64,000 nucleotides of DNA, from positions 62,001-126,000 of the forward strand of contig NZ_QGTL01000016.1 of the NCBI RefSeq assembly GCF_003182135.1, given 5' to 3'. How positions within the stretch are numbered: the stretch's first letter is position 1; the number at the start of each line of letters is the position of its first letter. Of the stretch, positions 8,798 through 17,423 are shown in pieces. Made by a program: the position numbers and the translations under genes. The stretch is from Nocardia neocaledoniensis (GTDB lineage: Bacteria > Actinomycetota > Actinomycetes > Mycobacteriales > Mycobacteriaceae). The notes under the pieces were generated by a model. It searched no databases and was not told the DNA's origin. It saw nothing but the letters and a program-made list of their open reading frames with translations.

Positions 8798-9091
8798 TCA
8801 GACGCCCAGGAAGTCGTGGTAGCGGAAGGTGATCTCGCCGTCGAGCATCTCGAGGAGTTCGGCGATCACGCCGGACTCGTCACGCCAGGCGAGGTAGGCC
8901 TCGAAATCCGCGCGGCTGTCCCACTTCTCGACGAACAGGATGCGCGCGGGCTCGTCCTGGTTGCGGGCGACCTCGACGCTGATGTTGCCCGCGAAGCTGC
9001 GCGTGCCCGGCAGGTTCTTGACGAACCATTCCCGCAGGTCGTCGAATCGGCCTTCTTTTGCCGCCATGTCGATTGTCACCTGAATAGCCAT
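8798..9091 (-). CDS. Antibiotic-biosynthesis-monooxygenase-like (ABM) small protein
   Basis: A 97-residue dimeric alpha+beta barrel type protein. It begins MAIQVTIDMAAKEGRFDDL and has the ABM-type core RILFVEKWDSRADFEAYLAW. Family members act as cofactor-free oxygenases, haem-degrading enzymes, or binding proteins of unknown role. The ATG at 9091 is preferred since AGGAG lies just upstream; a longer upstream start is possible but would add an unrelated hydrophobic stretch. It heads a two-gene transcript with the beta-propeller gene, which suggests that they act on the same compound. Confidence 0.75.
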   Translation of the reverse strand: MAIQVTIDMAAKEGRFDDLREWFVKNLPGTRSFAGNISVEVARNQDEPARILFVEKWDSRADFEAYLAWRDESGVIAELLEMLDGEITFRYHDFLGV

Positions 9092-9434
9092 GAAGCAGAC
9101 TCCTGTCGCGGAATGGGAAATGTTCGGCGGAATTCCGGCAGCGAACGCAACGACTGTAACGCCCATCACAACGACTTCCAATTGACGTTTCGGAAATCAG
9201 CAATTCGGCAGAGATGAAGTGTGCCGGTGCGTGGAGTTCGGTGCGGGTGAAGCGATGCTTCGGGAAAAGTCAATTGCTCCGGTGACGAGCGTCCCTATGA
9301 TCGAAATCACGCATCGGAGAATTCGTCTCCCGCCACATTGTTCGCAGCGTCTCGGTGACTGTCGAATCGGTAGTGCGGCGCATTTCGGCTGTATCGCCCA
9401 CGATGGGCCGCCGACTTCACAGGGAAGATCAAGC
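9092..9434. other. Divergent intergenic region without a recognisable gene
   Basis: This 343-base gap separates the divergent ABM gene and the next beta-propeller gene. A possible promoter for the right-hand gene is TTGCTC at 9274-9279 with TATGAT at 9296-9301, spaced 16 bases. None of the window's three recurrent motifs occurs here. Confidence 0.35.
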
Positions 9435-10409
9435 GTGAGAATACGAGAACACCACGTCGGCAGACGTGCGCGCCGGGCGTCGCTCGGGGTCCTGGCGGTC
9501 ACCGCCGCGCTACTGATGGCCGCACCGGCGAGCCCGGCACACGGTGCGCCAGGGGCCGACTACCTCTATGTCGCAGGTTCGGCGTCCGATCGCTTGCTCG
9601 GGTACCGGGTCGGACCCGAGGCACTACCTCGTCTGGTGGCCGATGTGGCGACCGGCTTCGGCAACCTGTCGGTGAAGGAGTCGGCGGATCATCGGTTCCT
9701 CTACGTGCTGACCATCGCCCCGACCCGGCGGGGAGCGGCGGTGGCCATCGGCCCCGTCGGCTCGCCGGCGGGTGGGCCCGTGCCGATGCCGGTGGTCTCG
9801 CCGGACAGCCTGAACGTGTACGTGAGCAACTACGCAGCGGGTTCGGTCACGAGGTTCGAACTGCGCGCCGACAGCACGGTCTCACCCGCGCGGGAAACGA
9901 TGCGCACCGGCGGCGGCCCGGTCAGCCCCAGTTTCTCCCCGGACGGGCAGTACCTGTACACCGCCAACGAGCACACCTCGAGTGTTTCGGTCTTCCGGCA
10001 GCAGCCGAGCACGGGCGCGCTGGTCGAGGTCGCGGGATCACCGTTCCCGGCCACCGGACTCACACCTCACGGCATCGGTCTCAGCCCCGACGGCCGGTTC
10101 CTCTACACCCCGAACGCGCTCACGAACGACATCAGCGGCTTCGCGGTCGAACCCGACGGCGCGTTGCGACCACTGCCCGGCTCGCCGTTCCCCGGCGGGC
10201 CCGTCGGCACGTTGCCGGGGCAAGTCTTCGTGTCCTCCGACGGTCAGCGGCTCTACGCCGTGGATCTGGCGGGGACCTCGCCCGCGCCCGCCGCCGCGCT
10301 GCGCAGTTACCGCATCGCCCCGGACGGCACCCTGACCCCGGACCCCGCTCCGGCCGTCGGTACCGGCCTGCTGTTCTCCGCCGCATCGATGCTCGTGGCC
10401 GGGCGATGA
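9435..10409 (+). CDS. Secreted beta-propeller protein, lactonase/YncE-like
   Basis: A 324-residue paralogue of the other propellers, shorter by about one blade. The GTG at 9435 is chosen because AGGGAAG lies 7 bases upstream and the protein then starts with a short basic segment (RRARRASLG) followed by a hydrophobic signal core and a probable Ala-x-Ala cleavage site near residue 35. Blade repeats include SPDGRFLYTPN, GSPFPGGPVG and SFSPDGQYLYTAN. It is divergent from the ABM and propeller pair on the other strand. It is followed after 19 bases by an 18-bp inverted repeat and the aldehyde dehydrogenase gene. Confidence 0.75.
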   Translation: MRIREHHVGRRARRASLGVLAVTAALLMAAPASPAHGAPGADYLYVAGSASDRLLGYRVGPEALPRLVADVATGFGNLSVKESADHRFLYVLTIAPTRRGAAVAIGPVGSPAGGPVPMPVVSPDSLNVYVSNYAAGSVTRFELRADSTVSPARETMRTGGGPVSPSFSPDGQYLYTANEHTSSVSVFRQQPSTGALVEVAGSPFPATGLTPHGIGLSPDGRFLYTPNALTNDISGFAVEPDGALRPLPGSPFPGGPVGTLPGQVFVSSDGQRLYAVDLAGTSPAPAAALRSYRIAPDGTLTPDPAPAVGTGLLFSAASMLVAGR

Positions 10410-10428
10410 CCATGTGGGCCGAAACGAG

Positions 10429-10446
10429 TGTCCAAGAATCTGGACA
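10429..10446. promoter_or_regulatory. Inverted repeat TGTCCA-N6-TGGACA
   Basis: TGTCCA-AGAATC-TGGACA, with arms extendable to 10 bases (CGAGTGTCCA and its complement), lies 133 bases before the aldehyde dehydrogenase start. The same 18-bp design recurs at 14731, 16465, 19060 and 61863, each upstream of a gene, and at 45369 inside a terminator. It is probably an operator for a dimeric regulator. It could also end the preceding transcript, because the long arms form a hairpin. Confidence 0.65.
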
Positions 10447-10578
10447 CTCGTGTGATCTGTATTTCCCTATTCTCGAATCGGGCCGCTACGCATCGGCAAT
10501 TTCTGCACGGCGGACCACCGCCCATTCGCACATTCCCGCCCTGCCGGAATCACCGGCAACTCGAAACAAAGGTGAGAA

Positions 10579-12132
10579 ATGACTGCCACCCTTCCCGAAA
10601 CCGCCGCTGTCGACCGTGACGGTGTGCCGCATTACCGGCTTTTCATCGATGGCGCGTGGGTCGATACCGATACCGCCATTCCGGTGATCGATCCGGCCAC
10701 CGAAGAGGTCGTGGTCACCGTCGCGCAGGCCGACACCAGCCACGTCGACGCGGCGGTGGCCGCCGCCAAGCGGACCTACGAGTCCGGTGTCTGGCGTAAC
10801 ACCCCGCCCGCCGAGCGGGCCGCCGTGATCGAGCGGGTGATCGCCGCGCTCAGCACCAAGATGGACGAACTGGCCGTCCTGAGTGCCAAGGAGACCGGCA
10901 TGCCGGTGCGGCTGGCGGGTGCCATCGGCGTCGGCTTCCCGCTGATGCACCTCGGCCACTACGCGGAGCTCACCCGCACCTACGAGTGGGAGCGTTCGGG
11001 ACCCGTTGCCGGCCAAGTTCTTTCGGCGAGCTTCATCCGTAAGGAGCCGGTCGGTGTGTGCGCGGGCATCGTCCCGTGGAATTTCCCGGCGGTCATCGCC
11101 GTGTGGAAGTCCATTCCGGCGCTGGCGGCGGGCAACACCGTGGTCCTCAAGACCGACGAGAAGACCCCGATCTTCGCTCTCGAGCTGGCCCAGCTGCTGA
11201 AGGAGGCCGGCCTGCCCGACGGTGCGCTCAACATCGTGGTCGGCGACGGCCCGACCGTCGGTGCCCACCTGGTGAAGCACCCCGATGTGCGGCTGGTGTC
11301 GTTCACCGGCTCCACCGCCACCGGCCGTCAGGTGATGGCGGACGCCTCGGGCACCGTCAAGCGCGTGCTGCTCGAACTCGGAGGCAAGGGCCCGAACATC
11401 GTGCTCGACGACGCCGATCTCACTGCGGCAGTAGATGGTTCGATCTACGCCTTCCTGCTGCACGCCGGTCAGGCGTGTGAGTCCGGCACCCGGCTGTTGC
11501 TGCCCGCCTCGATCCACGACGAGTTCGTCGCGCGCCTGGTCGAACGGCTGAAGACCCTGAAGATCGGCAGCCCGCTCGACCCGGCCACCGATATCGGCGC
11601 GGTGATGAACAAGACCCAGCACGAGCGGATCCTCGGCTACATCGAGAAGGGCAAGGCCGAGGGCGCGACCGTCGTCGCCGGTGGCGGCGTGCCGACCGGT
11701 CCGGGTTTCGAGAAGGGCTACTGGGTGGAACCGACGGTGTTCACCGGGGTCACCAACGACATGACCATCGCCCGCGAGGAGATCTTCGGCCCGGTGCTGT
11801 CGGTGCTGAAGTATGAGTCCGAGGACGAGGCGCTCGAGATCGCCAATGACACCGAGTACGGTCTGGCCGCCGCCGTGTGGAGCCGCGACAACCAGCGCGC
11901 GCTGGCCGTGGCCCGCCAGATCGAGGCCGGTTCGGTGTGGATCAACGACTACCACAACATCTCCCAGTACCTGCCCTTCGGCGGATTCAAGCAGTCGGGC
12001 ACCGGCCGTGAACTCGGCCCCGACGCGCTGAACGAATTCACCCAGGACAAGGGCATCACCATCGACCTGTCCGGTGATGTCAGCCGGCGCGCCTACGGCC
12101 TGGTGCTCGGCACCCCGCCCTCGGCCGAGTAG
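10579..12132 (+). CDS. Aldehyde dehydrogenase
   Basis: A 517-residue NAD(P)-dependent aldehyde dehydrogenase. The Rossmann motif FTGSTATG, the general base Glu266 in LELGGKGP and the nucleophile Cys300 in GQACESG are all in place, as is the C-terminal EEIFGPVLSV. It oxidises an aldehyde to the acid in the cytoplasm. It is longer than the common 490-500 residues through a C-terminal tail of about 20 residues. AAAGGTGAG precedes the ATG. It is followed by VOC and a second aldehyde dehydrogenase gene, and an 18-bp inverted repeat lies upstream. The substrate is unknown. Confidence 0.9.
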   Translation: MTATLPETAAVDRDGVPHYRLFIDGAWVDTDTAIPVIDPATEEVVVTVAQADTSHVDAAVAAAKRTYESGVWRNTPPAERAAVIERVIAALSTKMDELAVLSAKETGMPVRLAGAIGVGFPLMHLGHYAELTRTYEWERSGPVAGQVLSASFIRKEPVGVCAGIVPWNFPAVIAVWKSIPALAAGNTVVLKTDEKTPIFALELAQLLKEAGLPDGALNIVVGDGPTVGAHLVKHPDVRLVSFTGSTATGRQVMADASGTVKRVLLELGGKGPNIVLDDADLTAAVDGSIYAFLLHAGQACESGTRLLLPASIHDEFVARLVERLKTLKIGSPLDPATDIGAVMNKTQHERILGYIEKGKAEGATVVAGGGVPTGPGFEKGYWVEPTVFTGVTNDMTIAREEIFGPVLSVLKYESEDEALEIANDTEYGLAAAVWSRDNQRALAVARQIEAGSVWINDYHNISQYLPFGGFKQSGTGRELGPDALNEFTQDKGITIDLSGDVSRRAYGLVLGTPPSAE

Positions 12133-12201
12133 CACGTTTTCCGCAGCACCCGCGCGCCCGAGGACCGGGCTCGTCGTCGAAGAAGATTCAATGGAGAATT
12201 C

Positions 12202-12651
12202 ATGATCAAAGGTCAGTTCACCAACTTCAAACTGATCGTTCGCGATCTCGACCGCTCGCTGGCGTTCTACAAACTGTTCGATCAGAAGGTCGGCGCGCTA
12301 CTCGAATTCGTCGATCCCGAAGTCACCGAGGTGATGTTGGAGAACTCCGAGGGCGTGCGCACGCTGGTTCTGCTCAACGGTGACCTGCTGCCCGCGCCGG
12401 CCCCGGTCCCCGGATACGCGCCGCTGGTGCTGGTCGTCGACGATGTCGCCGCGGCGGCCGCCGAGATCAAGGCGGCCGGGTACGAGATGCGCGTCGAGCC
12501 GACCGATTTCGGCCCGGTCAGCCTGGCCATGGTGGCCGACCCGGACGGCTATCTGGTCGAGCTGGTCTCGGGTGACCCGAACGCGGTGCAGAGCCCGCCG
12601 CCGGGCACCAAGATCCCGCACCCGGTGCCCTACATCCACGATCACGCATGA
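12202..12651 (+). CDS. VOC superfamily (glyoxalase/dioxygenase fold) protein
   Basis: A 149-residue protein with the paired beta-alpha-beta-beta-beta modules of the vicinal oxygen chelate superfamily: NFKLIVRDLDRSLAFYKLF at the start and VADPDGYLVELV near residue 115. The usual second-half metal ligand Glu is present in YLVEL, but the first ligand position is not clearly His. Metal-dependent activity (isomerase, epimerase or dioxygenase) is therefore uncertain. It lies between two aldehyde dehydrogenases and its stop overlaps the next start by 4 bases (ATGA), which indicates translational coupling. Confidence 0.75.
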   Translation: MIKGQFTNFKLIVRDLDRSLAFYKLFDQKVGALLEFVDPEVTEVMLENSEGVRTLVLLNGDLLPAPAPVPGYAPLVLVVDDVAAAAAEIKAAGYEMRVEPTDFGPVSLAMVADPDGYLVELVSGDPNAVQSPPPGTKIPHPVPYIHDHA

Positions 12652-14144
12652 ACGGGGTCGTGACCACGGAAGCGGTGCTGCGGTCGGCGTTCGGCACCGA
12701 CGGCGGCGTCGGGCACCTGCTCATCGACGGTGCGTGGGTGCCCGCCGCGGCGGGTTCGACGTTCGAGGTGGTCGATCCGGGCACCGAGGAGGTGGTCGGC
12801 CGGGTCGCCGAGGCGTCGGCCGCCGATGTCGATGCCGCCGTCGCCGCGGCCCGGCGCGCCTTCGACGAAGAACGGTGGCTGCGGTTGTCCTCGACGCAGC
12901 GCGGCGTGGTGCTGTGGCGGGTGGCCGAACTGATCGAGGCGAGGTCCGAGGAACTGGCGCGACTGGAGAGTCTCGACGTCGGTGTGCCTGTCTCACAGGC
13001 GAAACCGATGGTCGCGGAGGCGGTCAACCAGTTCCGCTATTTCGCGGGCTGGGCCGACAAGATCCAGGGCACCACCGTCGACCTCGGCACCGCCGAGCGG
13101 CGGCTGCAGGGCGCCACCTACCGCGAACCGGTCGGTGTGGTGGCGATGATCGTGCCGTGGAACGCCCCGCTCATCGCCATGTCGATGAAGCTGGCGCCCG
13201 CGCTGGCGGCTGGGTGTACCTGTGTGCTCAAGCCGTCGGAGGAAGCGCCGCTGTCCGCGCTGGCTCTGGGCCGGATCCTGCTCGAGGCTGGCGTGCCGGC
13301 CGGTGTCATCAACATCGTCACCGGTTTCGGGGAGACGGGTGCGGCGATGGCCGAACACCCGGGTGTCGACAAGATCAGCTTCACCGGCTCCACCGAGGTG
13401 GGGCGCAAGATCGTCGCGGCGGCCACCGGCAACCTGAAGAAGGTGTCGCTGGAACTGGGCGGCAAGTCGCCGGTGATCGTGCTGCCCGATGCCGATCTGG
13501 CGGCCGCGGCGGCGGGTATCGCGCTCGGCGTGTTCTGGAACTCGGGCCAGATCTGTACCTCGGGCACCCGGCTGTTCGCGCACGCCGACATCTACGACGA
13601 ACTCGTGGACGGCATCGCCGAACAGGGTCGCGCGATGGCGATGGGCTACGGCGCGGACCCGGATGTCGTGCTGGGACCGCTGGTTTCGCGACGCCAACTC
13701 GACCGGGTGGCCGGGTACGTCGACGGCGGCGTCGCCGCGGGCGCCCGCGTGGTCTGCGGCGGAAAGAGAGTGGGGGAGAAGGGGTTCTATTACGAGCCGA
13801 CTGTCCTCGCCGACGCGCGGCCCGAGATGGCGATCGTCCGTGAGGAGATCTTCGGTCCGGTCCTCGCCGCGCTGTCGTTCACCGATCTCGACGCGGCGAT
13901 CGCCTCGGCCAACGACACCGAATACGGTCTGGCGGGCAGTGTGTGGACGCGCGATGTCGCGCTGGCGCACCGAATCGCGCGCCGGCTGCGTGGCGGCCGG
14001 ATCGGCGTGAACATCCATCGGGCGGGCGGAGTGCAGATGCCCGTGGGCGGATTCAAGCAGTCCGGGTGGGGCCGGGAGAACGGTCCCGACGCGCTCGAGG
14101 GCTACCTCGAGACGAAATCGGTCGTCACCTTGCTCGACCGCTGA
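12648..14144 (+). CDS. Aldehyde dehydrogenase
   Basis: A 498-residue aldehyde dehydrogenase with FTGSTEVGRK, LELGGKSP (general base Glu) and GQICTSG (nucleophile Cys303). Length and motifs are normal. It overlaps the VOC gene by 4 bases and clearly belongs to the same transcript. It differs substantially from the aldehyde dehydrogenase two genes upstream, so the pair may act on two different aldehydes of one pathway. Confidence 0.9.
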   Translation: MNGVVTTEAVLRSAFGTDGGVGHLLIDGAWVPAAAGSTFEVVDPGTEEVVGRVAEASAADVDAAVAAARRAFDEERWLRLSSTQRGVVLWRVAELIEARSEELARLESLDVGVPVSQAKPMVAEAVNQFRYFAGWADKIQGTTVDLGTAERRLQGATYREPVGVVAMIVPWNAPLIAMSMKLAPALAAGCTCVLKPSEEAPLSALALGRILLEAGVPAGVINIVTGFGETGAAMAEHPGVDKISFTGSTEVGRKIVAAATGNLKKVSLELGGKSPVIVLPDADLAAAAAGIALGVFWNSGQICTSGTRLFAHADIYDELVDGIAEQGRAMAMGYGADPDVVLGPLVSRRQLDRVAGYVDGGVAAGARVVCGGKRVGEKGFYYEPTVLADARPEMAIVREEIFGPVLAALSFTDLDAAIASANDTEYGLAGSVWTRDVALAHRIARRLRGGRIGVNIHRAGGVQMPVGGFKQSGWGRENGPDALEGYLETKSVVTLLDR

Positions 14145-14192
14145 TCTCCACCGAGCACCTTCGATCCCTACTCCTGAAAGTTCGAGCACACC

Positions 14193-14633
14193 ATGACACC
14201 TCTCCCTGACGGTCTGGAGCAGAAGATCCAGTGGGTCGTCGACCTCGAGCAGATCAAGATTCTGATGGCGAAGTACTGCCACGGCATCGATCAGAAGGAC
14301 GAGCAGACCTTCATGAGCATCTGGTCCGACGACGCCGACTATCTGCTGCCGCGCGGTGAAGGACACGGCACCGAGGGAATTCGGGCACTGGTGCAGAAGG
14401 TGTGGCGCGAAGTTCCCCAGTGCCATCACCACATCACCAATCCGGTGATCGACATCCAGGGCGACATCGCGACAGCGGCCACCGACGTCTTCTACTTCCG
14501 GCTCACCGCCGACGGCACGAAGGTCTTGCTCTCGGGCACCTACGCCTTCGAATTCGTCAAGCGCGACGGGCAGTGGCTGACCCGGAGTCTGGCCTTCGCG
14601 AGCTTCGTCGCCGACAGCCCGGTTTTCGGGTAG
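14193..14633 (+). CDS. NTF2-like / SnoaL-like protein
   Basis: A 146-residue protein of the NTF2-like alpha+beta barrel class. The N-terminal helices (WVVDLEQIKILMAKYCHGIDQKD) and DDADYLLPRGEGHGTEGI are typical of SnoaL-type cyclases, dehydratases and ring-hydroxylating dioxygenase beta-like proteins. The Tyr, His and Asp in KYCHGID resemble the polar pocket of such enzymes. It ends the operon begun by the aldehyde dehydrogenase at 10579, with a strong terminator 20 bases later. The reaction is unknown. Confidence 0.7.
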   Translation: MTPLPDGLEQKIQWVVDLEQIKILMAKYCHGIDQKDEQTFMSIWSDDADYLLPRGEGHGTEGIRALVQKVWREVPQCHHHITNPVIDIQGDIATAATDVFYFRLTADGTKVLLSGTYAFEFVKRDGQWLTRSLAFASFVADSPVFG

Positions 14634-14652
14634 CGCCGACAGCAGAATTCCG

Positions 14653-14686
14653 AGCAGGCCCCGCGACGGTTGTCGCGGGGCCTGCT
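14653..14686. terminator. Intrinsic terminator
   Basis: A 15-base perfect stem (AGCAGGCCCCGCGAC and its complement) has a 4-base loop and lies 20 bases after the NTF2-like gene. It closes the 10.6-14.6 kb operon. Confidence 0.8.
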
Positions 14687-14730
14687 TGTGGTGTGGGCTG
14701 AGCCAGGAAGTCGTTGCGGCACAGTCGAAG

Positions 14731-14748
14731 TGTCCAGATTTCTGGACA
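14731..14748. promoter_or_regulatory. Inverted repeat TGTCCA-N6-TGGACA
   Basis: TGTCCA-GATTTC-TGGACA (the arms extend to TGTCCAGA/TCTGGACA) lies 84 bases before the small NTF2-like gene at 14832. It is one of five gene-proximal copies of this motif. Confidence 0.65.
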
Positions 14749-14831
14749 GGTGCAGGCGCCGTGCGTCCGTAATCTCCTGGCATCGGCAAGAAGACGATCC
14801 CGTTCAGCCGCTGAGAGTTGGGTTATCGCAC

Positions 14832-15197
14832 ATGAGCAGTATTTCCGAAGCAGACAAGATCGCGGAAGCGTCGATGGCGGTCGTCGACCGGCACATCGCC
14901 GCGATGAGCACACGCGACGTCGAGACGATCGCCGCGGACTATTCCGAGGACACCGTCATCATCACCACGCTGGCACCGGAGCCGCTGATCGGCAAGGCGG
15001 CGATGAAAGCCTTTCTGGCGACATTGCTGGCCGCCGGCGCCGCGGAAGTCGACGCGGCGGCGTCTCCCACGTTCATCCGCAAGGAGGCGGTCGGCGAGTA
15101 CGTCTACCTCGCCTTCGACCTGGGCAACGGCAGGACTGCGACCGAGACCTACCACGTGCGCAACGACCTGGTCGTGTTCGAGACAGCGACGTTCTGA
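14832..15197 (+). CDS. Small NTF2-like / SnoaL-like protein
   Basis: A 121-residue NTF2-like protein. The two N-terminal helices (ASMAVVDRHIAAMSTRDVETI) are followed by ADYSEDTVIITTLAPEPLIGKAAM, a common pattern in SnoaL-like polyketide cyclase-type and ketosteroid-isomerase-like proteins. No catalytic residue can be assigned. The preceding ribosome site is weak (GAGAG). It is a single-gene unit behind an 18-bp inverted repeat, and a similar unit is found at 61962. Confidence 0.7.
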   Translation: MSSISEADKIAEASMAVVDRHIAAMSTRDVETIAADYSEDTVIITTLAPEPLIGKAAMKAFLATLLAAGAAEVDAAASPTFIRKEAVGEYVYLAFDLGNGRTATETYHVRNDLVVFETATF

Positions 15198-15201
15198 GCA
15201 C

Positions 15202-15237
15202 TCGGGCATTGGTGCCTTCCCGCGCGCCGATGCCCGA
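15202..15237. terminator. Possible hairpin between convergent genes
   Basis: TCGGGCAT (15202-15209) and ATGCCCGA (15230-15237) can pair around a 20-base loop, exactly between two convergent stop codons. The stem is short, so this is only a possible terminator. Confidence 0.35.
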
Positions 15238-16371
15238 TCACGCTCGTACAGCGGCGAATTCGGTGTGATGATCGCGAATGACCAAGGCCGAGCGCAGGTT
15301 CCACAAACCGGTGGGGTCGGCGATGTCGAAGCCGGTGAGCCGGAAGATCCGCTTGAGCCGATAGTCGACGCTGTTGGGGTGCAGGTGCAGCCTACGGGCG
15401 GTGCGCCGGCGATCGAGGCCGCACTCGACGTAGGTCCGCAGCGTCTCGAGCAGATCGGGGTGGTCCTCGAGCGGGTCGAGCAGCGTGGCGAGGGCATCGC
15501 GGCCGGGGCCGGGACGGGTGAGCTGGTATTCGACCGCGATGTCGCTGAAGCGATGCAGGCGCCCGGTCATGCCGAGCCGGACGACCACGTCCAGCGCGGC
15601 GTGAACCTGTTCGGCCACCAGCGGCAACTCGCTGGTCGGCGCGCGCATCGCCACCCCGGTCGGGATGTTGCCGTCCGCGATGCGGAGTGTCTCGACGAAC
15701 GCGGCGATCGCGGTGAACTCCGCGAACGCCGTGTCGGGGATGAGGATCGTGGTGCCGGTTTCGCCGAGCAAGGCCAGCGCACTCGGGCCGAAACGTCGTC
15801 CCAGTTCCGAATACAACCGTGCGACAGTGGGTTCGGCGATGCTGCGGGGAGCGCCCGGCTGCCGACCGCGGCGCCCCGGAAAGTAGAGGGCCACAATCGC
15901 GTACGCGTCGGCGACACCGATCTGGTTGCACTGCCCGAGCACCTTCGAGGCATCACCGCGCAGCAGTGCCGCCGCGACCTCCTGCCCGGCCTCGATGCTC
16001 TGCTGCGTCTGCCGGCCCGCTCGGCCGTGCACACGCGCGACGATGCCTGTCGCGGTCCGCACCGCGCGCAGCACCTGCCCGGAGTCGGTGGCGAACGGGG
16101 AGGTCGCGGGTGCGACGTCGACGACCAGCTCGATGGCGCCGATGACGAGCGACAGCGTGGTGTGCAGGTCGACGCCGAGCCGGGCACACGCGGCCACGGC
16201 CTGTTCGAGACCGGCCACCGCCTCCGCGTCGTCGTCGAGCCTGCCTGCGGCGGCGAAGGCTCGGGAGGCCAGGGTGAGCAGTAGCTCCCGTACCTCGCCG
16301 GAGGCGCTGTCGGTGGACATGGTGGAGTCGACCATCCGGGTGATCGTCTGGTTCACCTCGTGAACTCCCAT
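15238..16371 (-). CDS. PucR-family transcriptional regulator
   Basis: A 377-residue regulator. The C-terminal 60 residues (LLETLRTYVECGLDRRRTARRLHLHPNSVDYRLKRI, given here in two joined parts: LLETLRTYVECG and RRTARRLHLHPNSVDYRLKR) form the PucR/CdaR helix-turn-helix. A GGDEF-like sensor region lies before it, and the N-terminal 150 residues are helical. The family controls purine, sugar-acid and other catabolic genes. The start could also be at a later Met (residues 13 or 18), as no clear ribosome site precedes 16371. It is divergent from a GntR gene; an 18-bp inverted repeat lies between them and may serve either gene. Confidence 0.8.
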   Translation of the reverse strand: MGVHEVNQTITRMVDSTMSTDSASGEVRELLLTLASRAFAAAGRLDDDAEAVAGLEQAVAACARLGVDLHTTLSLVIGAIELVVDVAPATSPFATDSGQVLRAVRTATGIVARVHGRAGRQTQQSIEAGQEVAAALLRGDASKVLGQCNQIGVADAYAIVALYFPGRRGRQPGAPRSIAEPTVARLYSELGRRFGPSALALLGETGTTILIPDTAFAEFTAIAAFVETLRIADGNIPTGVAMRAPTSELPLVAEQVHAALDVVVRLGMTGRLHRFSDIAVEYQLTRPGPGRDALATLLDPLEDHPDLLETLRTYVECGLDRRRTARRLHLHPNSVDYRLKRIFRLTGFDIADPTGLWNLRSALVIRDHHTEFAAVRA

Positions 16372-16464
16372 CCTGCGTTCCTCGACCCAGCTCGCTGGAG
16401 CGTGCCGGGTGCCACCCGTGCGGAGCGGCGTTGGGCGAGCCTAAGCCGGGTGTTCACGACGCGG

Positions 16465-16482
16465 TGTCCAGCAATTTGGACA
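16465..16482. promoter_or_regulatory. Inverted repeat TGTCCA-N6-TGGACA
   Basis: TGTCCA-GCAATT-TGGACA lies between the divergent PucR gene (94 bases away) and the GntR gene (100 bases away). Either could be its target, and this copy may mark regulation of a regulator. Confidence 0.65.
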
Positions 16483-16544
16483 CCCCGAAATGGTCGATTG
16501 CTCAGCAAGTGGGTGTCACAGGTGGGGTGGATGTCACGTATGAG

Positions 16545-16553
16545 GCATAATGC
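16545..16553. promoter_or_regulatory. GCATAATGC element before GntR gene
   Basis: GCATAATGC occurs 29 bases before this GntR start and, identically, 5 bases before the paralogous GntR gene at 61114. It could be a -10 hexamer (CATAAT) or an autoregulatory operator; conservation between the paralogues supports function. Confidence 0.4.
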
Positions 16554-16581
16554 ATGAAAGGCGACCGAAAGGATCCTCGCG

Positions 16582-17295
16582 ATGGACACCACCCTGCAGC
16601 GTTTGCCGCGCAGTGCGAACAAGCAGCGTCATCAGCTGTCGGAGGATGTCGCGACCTATGTCCGCGAACTGATCATCTCCGGCCGCGTCCGTCCGGGGGA
16701 GTTCCTGCGGATCGAACCGATCGCCGAAGCCGTCGGTGTGAGCAACACCCCGGTGCGCGAGGGTTTGCTGCTGCTCAGCGGGGAGGGTTTCGTCGAGTTG
16801 GTTCCCCGGCGCGGGTTCGTGGTGTCGGAGTTCAGCAAGCAGGACGTACACGATCTGTTCTGGGCGCAGGCGGCGATGGCCGGCGAGCTGGCGAGCCGGG
16901 CCGCCAAGTCGATCTCCACCCGCGAACTCGATCATCTGGCCGAGGTGGTCGCCGCGCACGCCCGCGCGGCCGAGGACGATGCCGACGAGGCGCTGGTCGT
17001 CTACGGCCACGAATTCCACCGCACGATCAACCTGGCCGCCGATTCGCGCCGCCTGGCCATGCTGCTCGGTACCGTCGTCAAGCAGTTGCCGAATCGGTTC
17101 TACATCAACATCGAGGGCCACGGCGAGGACACCCTGCGCGATCACCCCGCGATCCTCGACGCGCTGCAGAAGCGCCGGGCCAAGGCTGCCAACAGCCTCA
17201 TGCGTGAGCACATCATGTCCGGCGCCGACGAGCTGATCGCCATGTTGGAGAAGCAGGGTCTGTGGGCCGAGCAGGCCCGCAAGTCCACCGCCTGA
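16582..17295 (+). CDS. GntR-family regulator with FCD domain
   Basis: A 237-residue FadR-type regulator. The winged helix (about residues 20-85) has IAEAVGVSNTPVREGLLLLSGEGFVELVPRRGF, listed here as IAEAVGVSNTPVREG plus VELVPRRGF. The all-helical FCD ligand domain follows, with the metal-binding pattern EFHRTIN and a His near DHPAIL. Such proteins bind short AT-containing palindromes and are released by acyl-CoA or carboxylic acid ligands. AAAGGA precedes the ATG. It is closely related along its length to the regulator at 61114. It is a good candidate to bind the AT-rich elements upstream of the catabolic operons, the nearest being 68 bases after its stop. Confidence 0.85.
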   Translation: MDTTLQRLPRSANKQRHQLSEDVATYVRELIISGRVRPGEFLRIEPIAEAVGVSNTPVREGLLLLSGEGFVELVPRRGFVVSEFSKQDVHDLFWAQAAMAGELASRAAKSISTRELDHLAEVVAAHARAAEDDADEALVVYGHEFHRTINLAADSRRLAMLLGTVVKQLPNRFYINIEGHGEDTLRDHPAILDALQKRRAKAANSLMREHIMSGADELIAMLEKQGLWAEQARKSTA

Positions 17296-17362
17296 TCGCT
17301 CGCGGCGGGAGCGTGGCGCCGTCTTCCGCTGCCGCGTGCCTGCTCGAGGGCCTGTCGTCACG

Positions 17363-17387
17363 ACGTAAAATATAGTATATATTACGT
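17363..17387. promoter_or_regulatory. AT-rich palindrome upstream of aldehyde dehydrogenase
   Basis: A 25-base near-perfect palindrome centred on G17375, ACGTAA at the left and TTACGT at the right with an AT interior; 11 of 12 pairs match. It lies 36 bases before the ATG and is the leftmost of the AT-rich elements in the window. Confidence 0.7.
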
Positions 17388-17423
17388 TCAGTTACTTGCG
17401 TCACAGTGGTGAGAGGACATTCC

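Noticed and set aside
12993..14789. Long minus-strand open frame (598 codons) opposite the second aldehyde dehydrogenase and NTF2-like gene
   Set aside because: Antisense shadow of real genes; it spans the terminator at 14653 and shows no protein family features.
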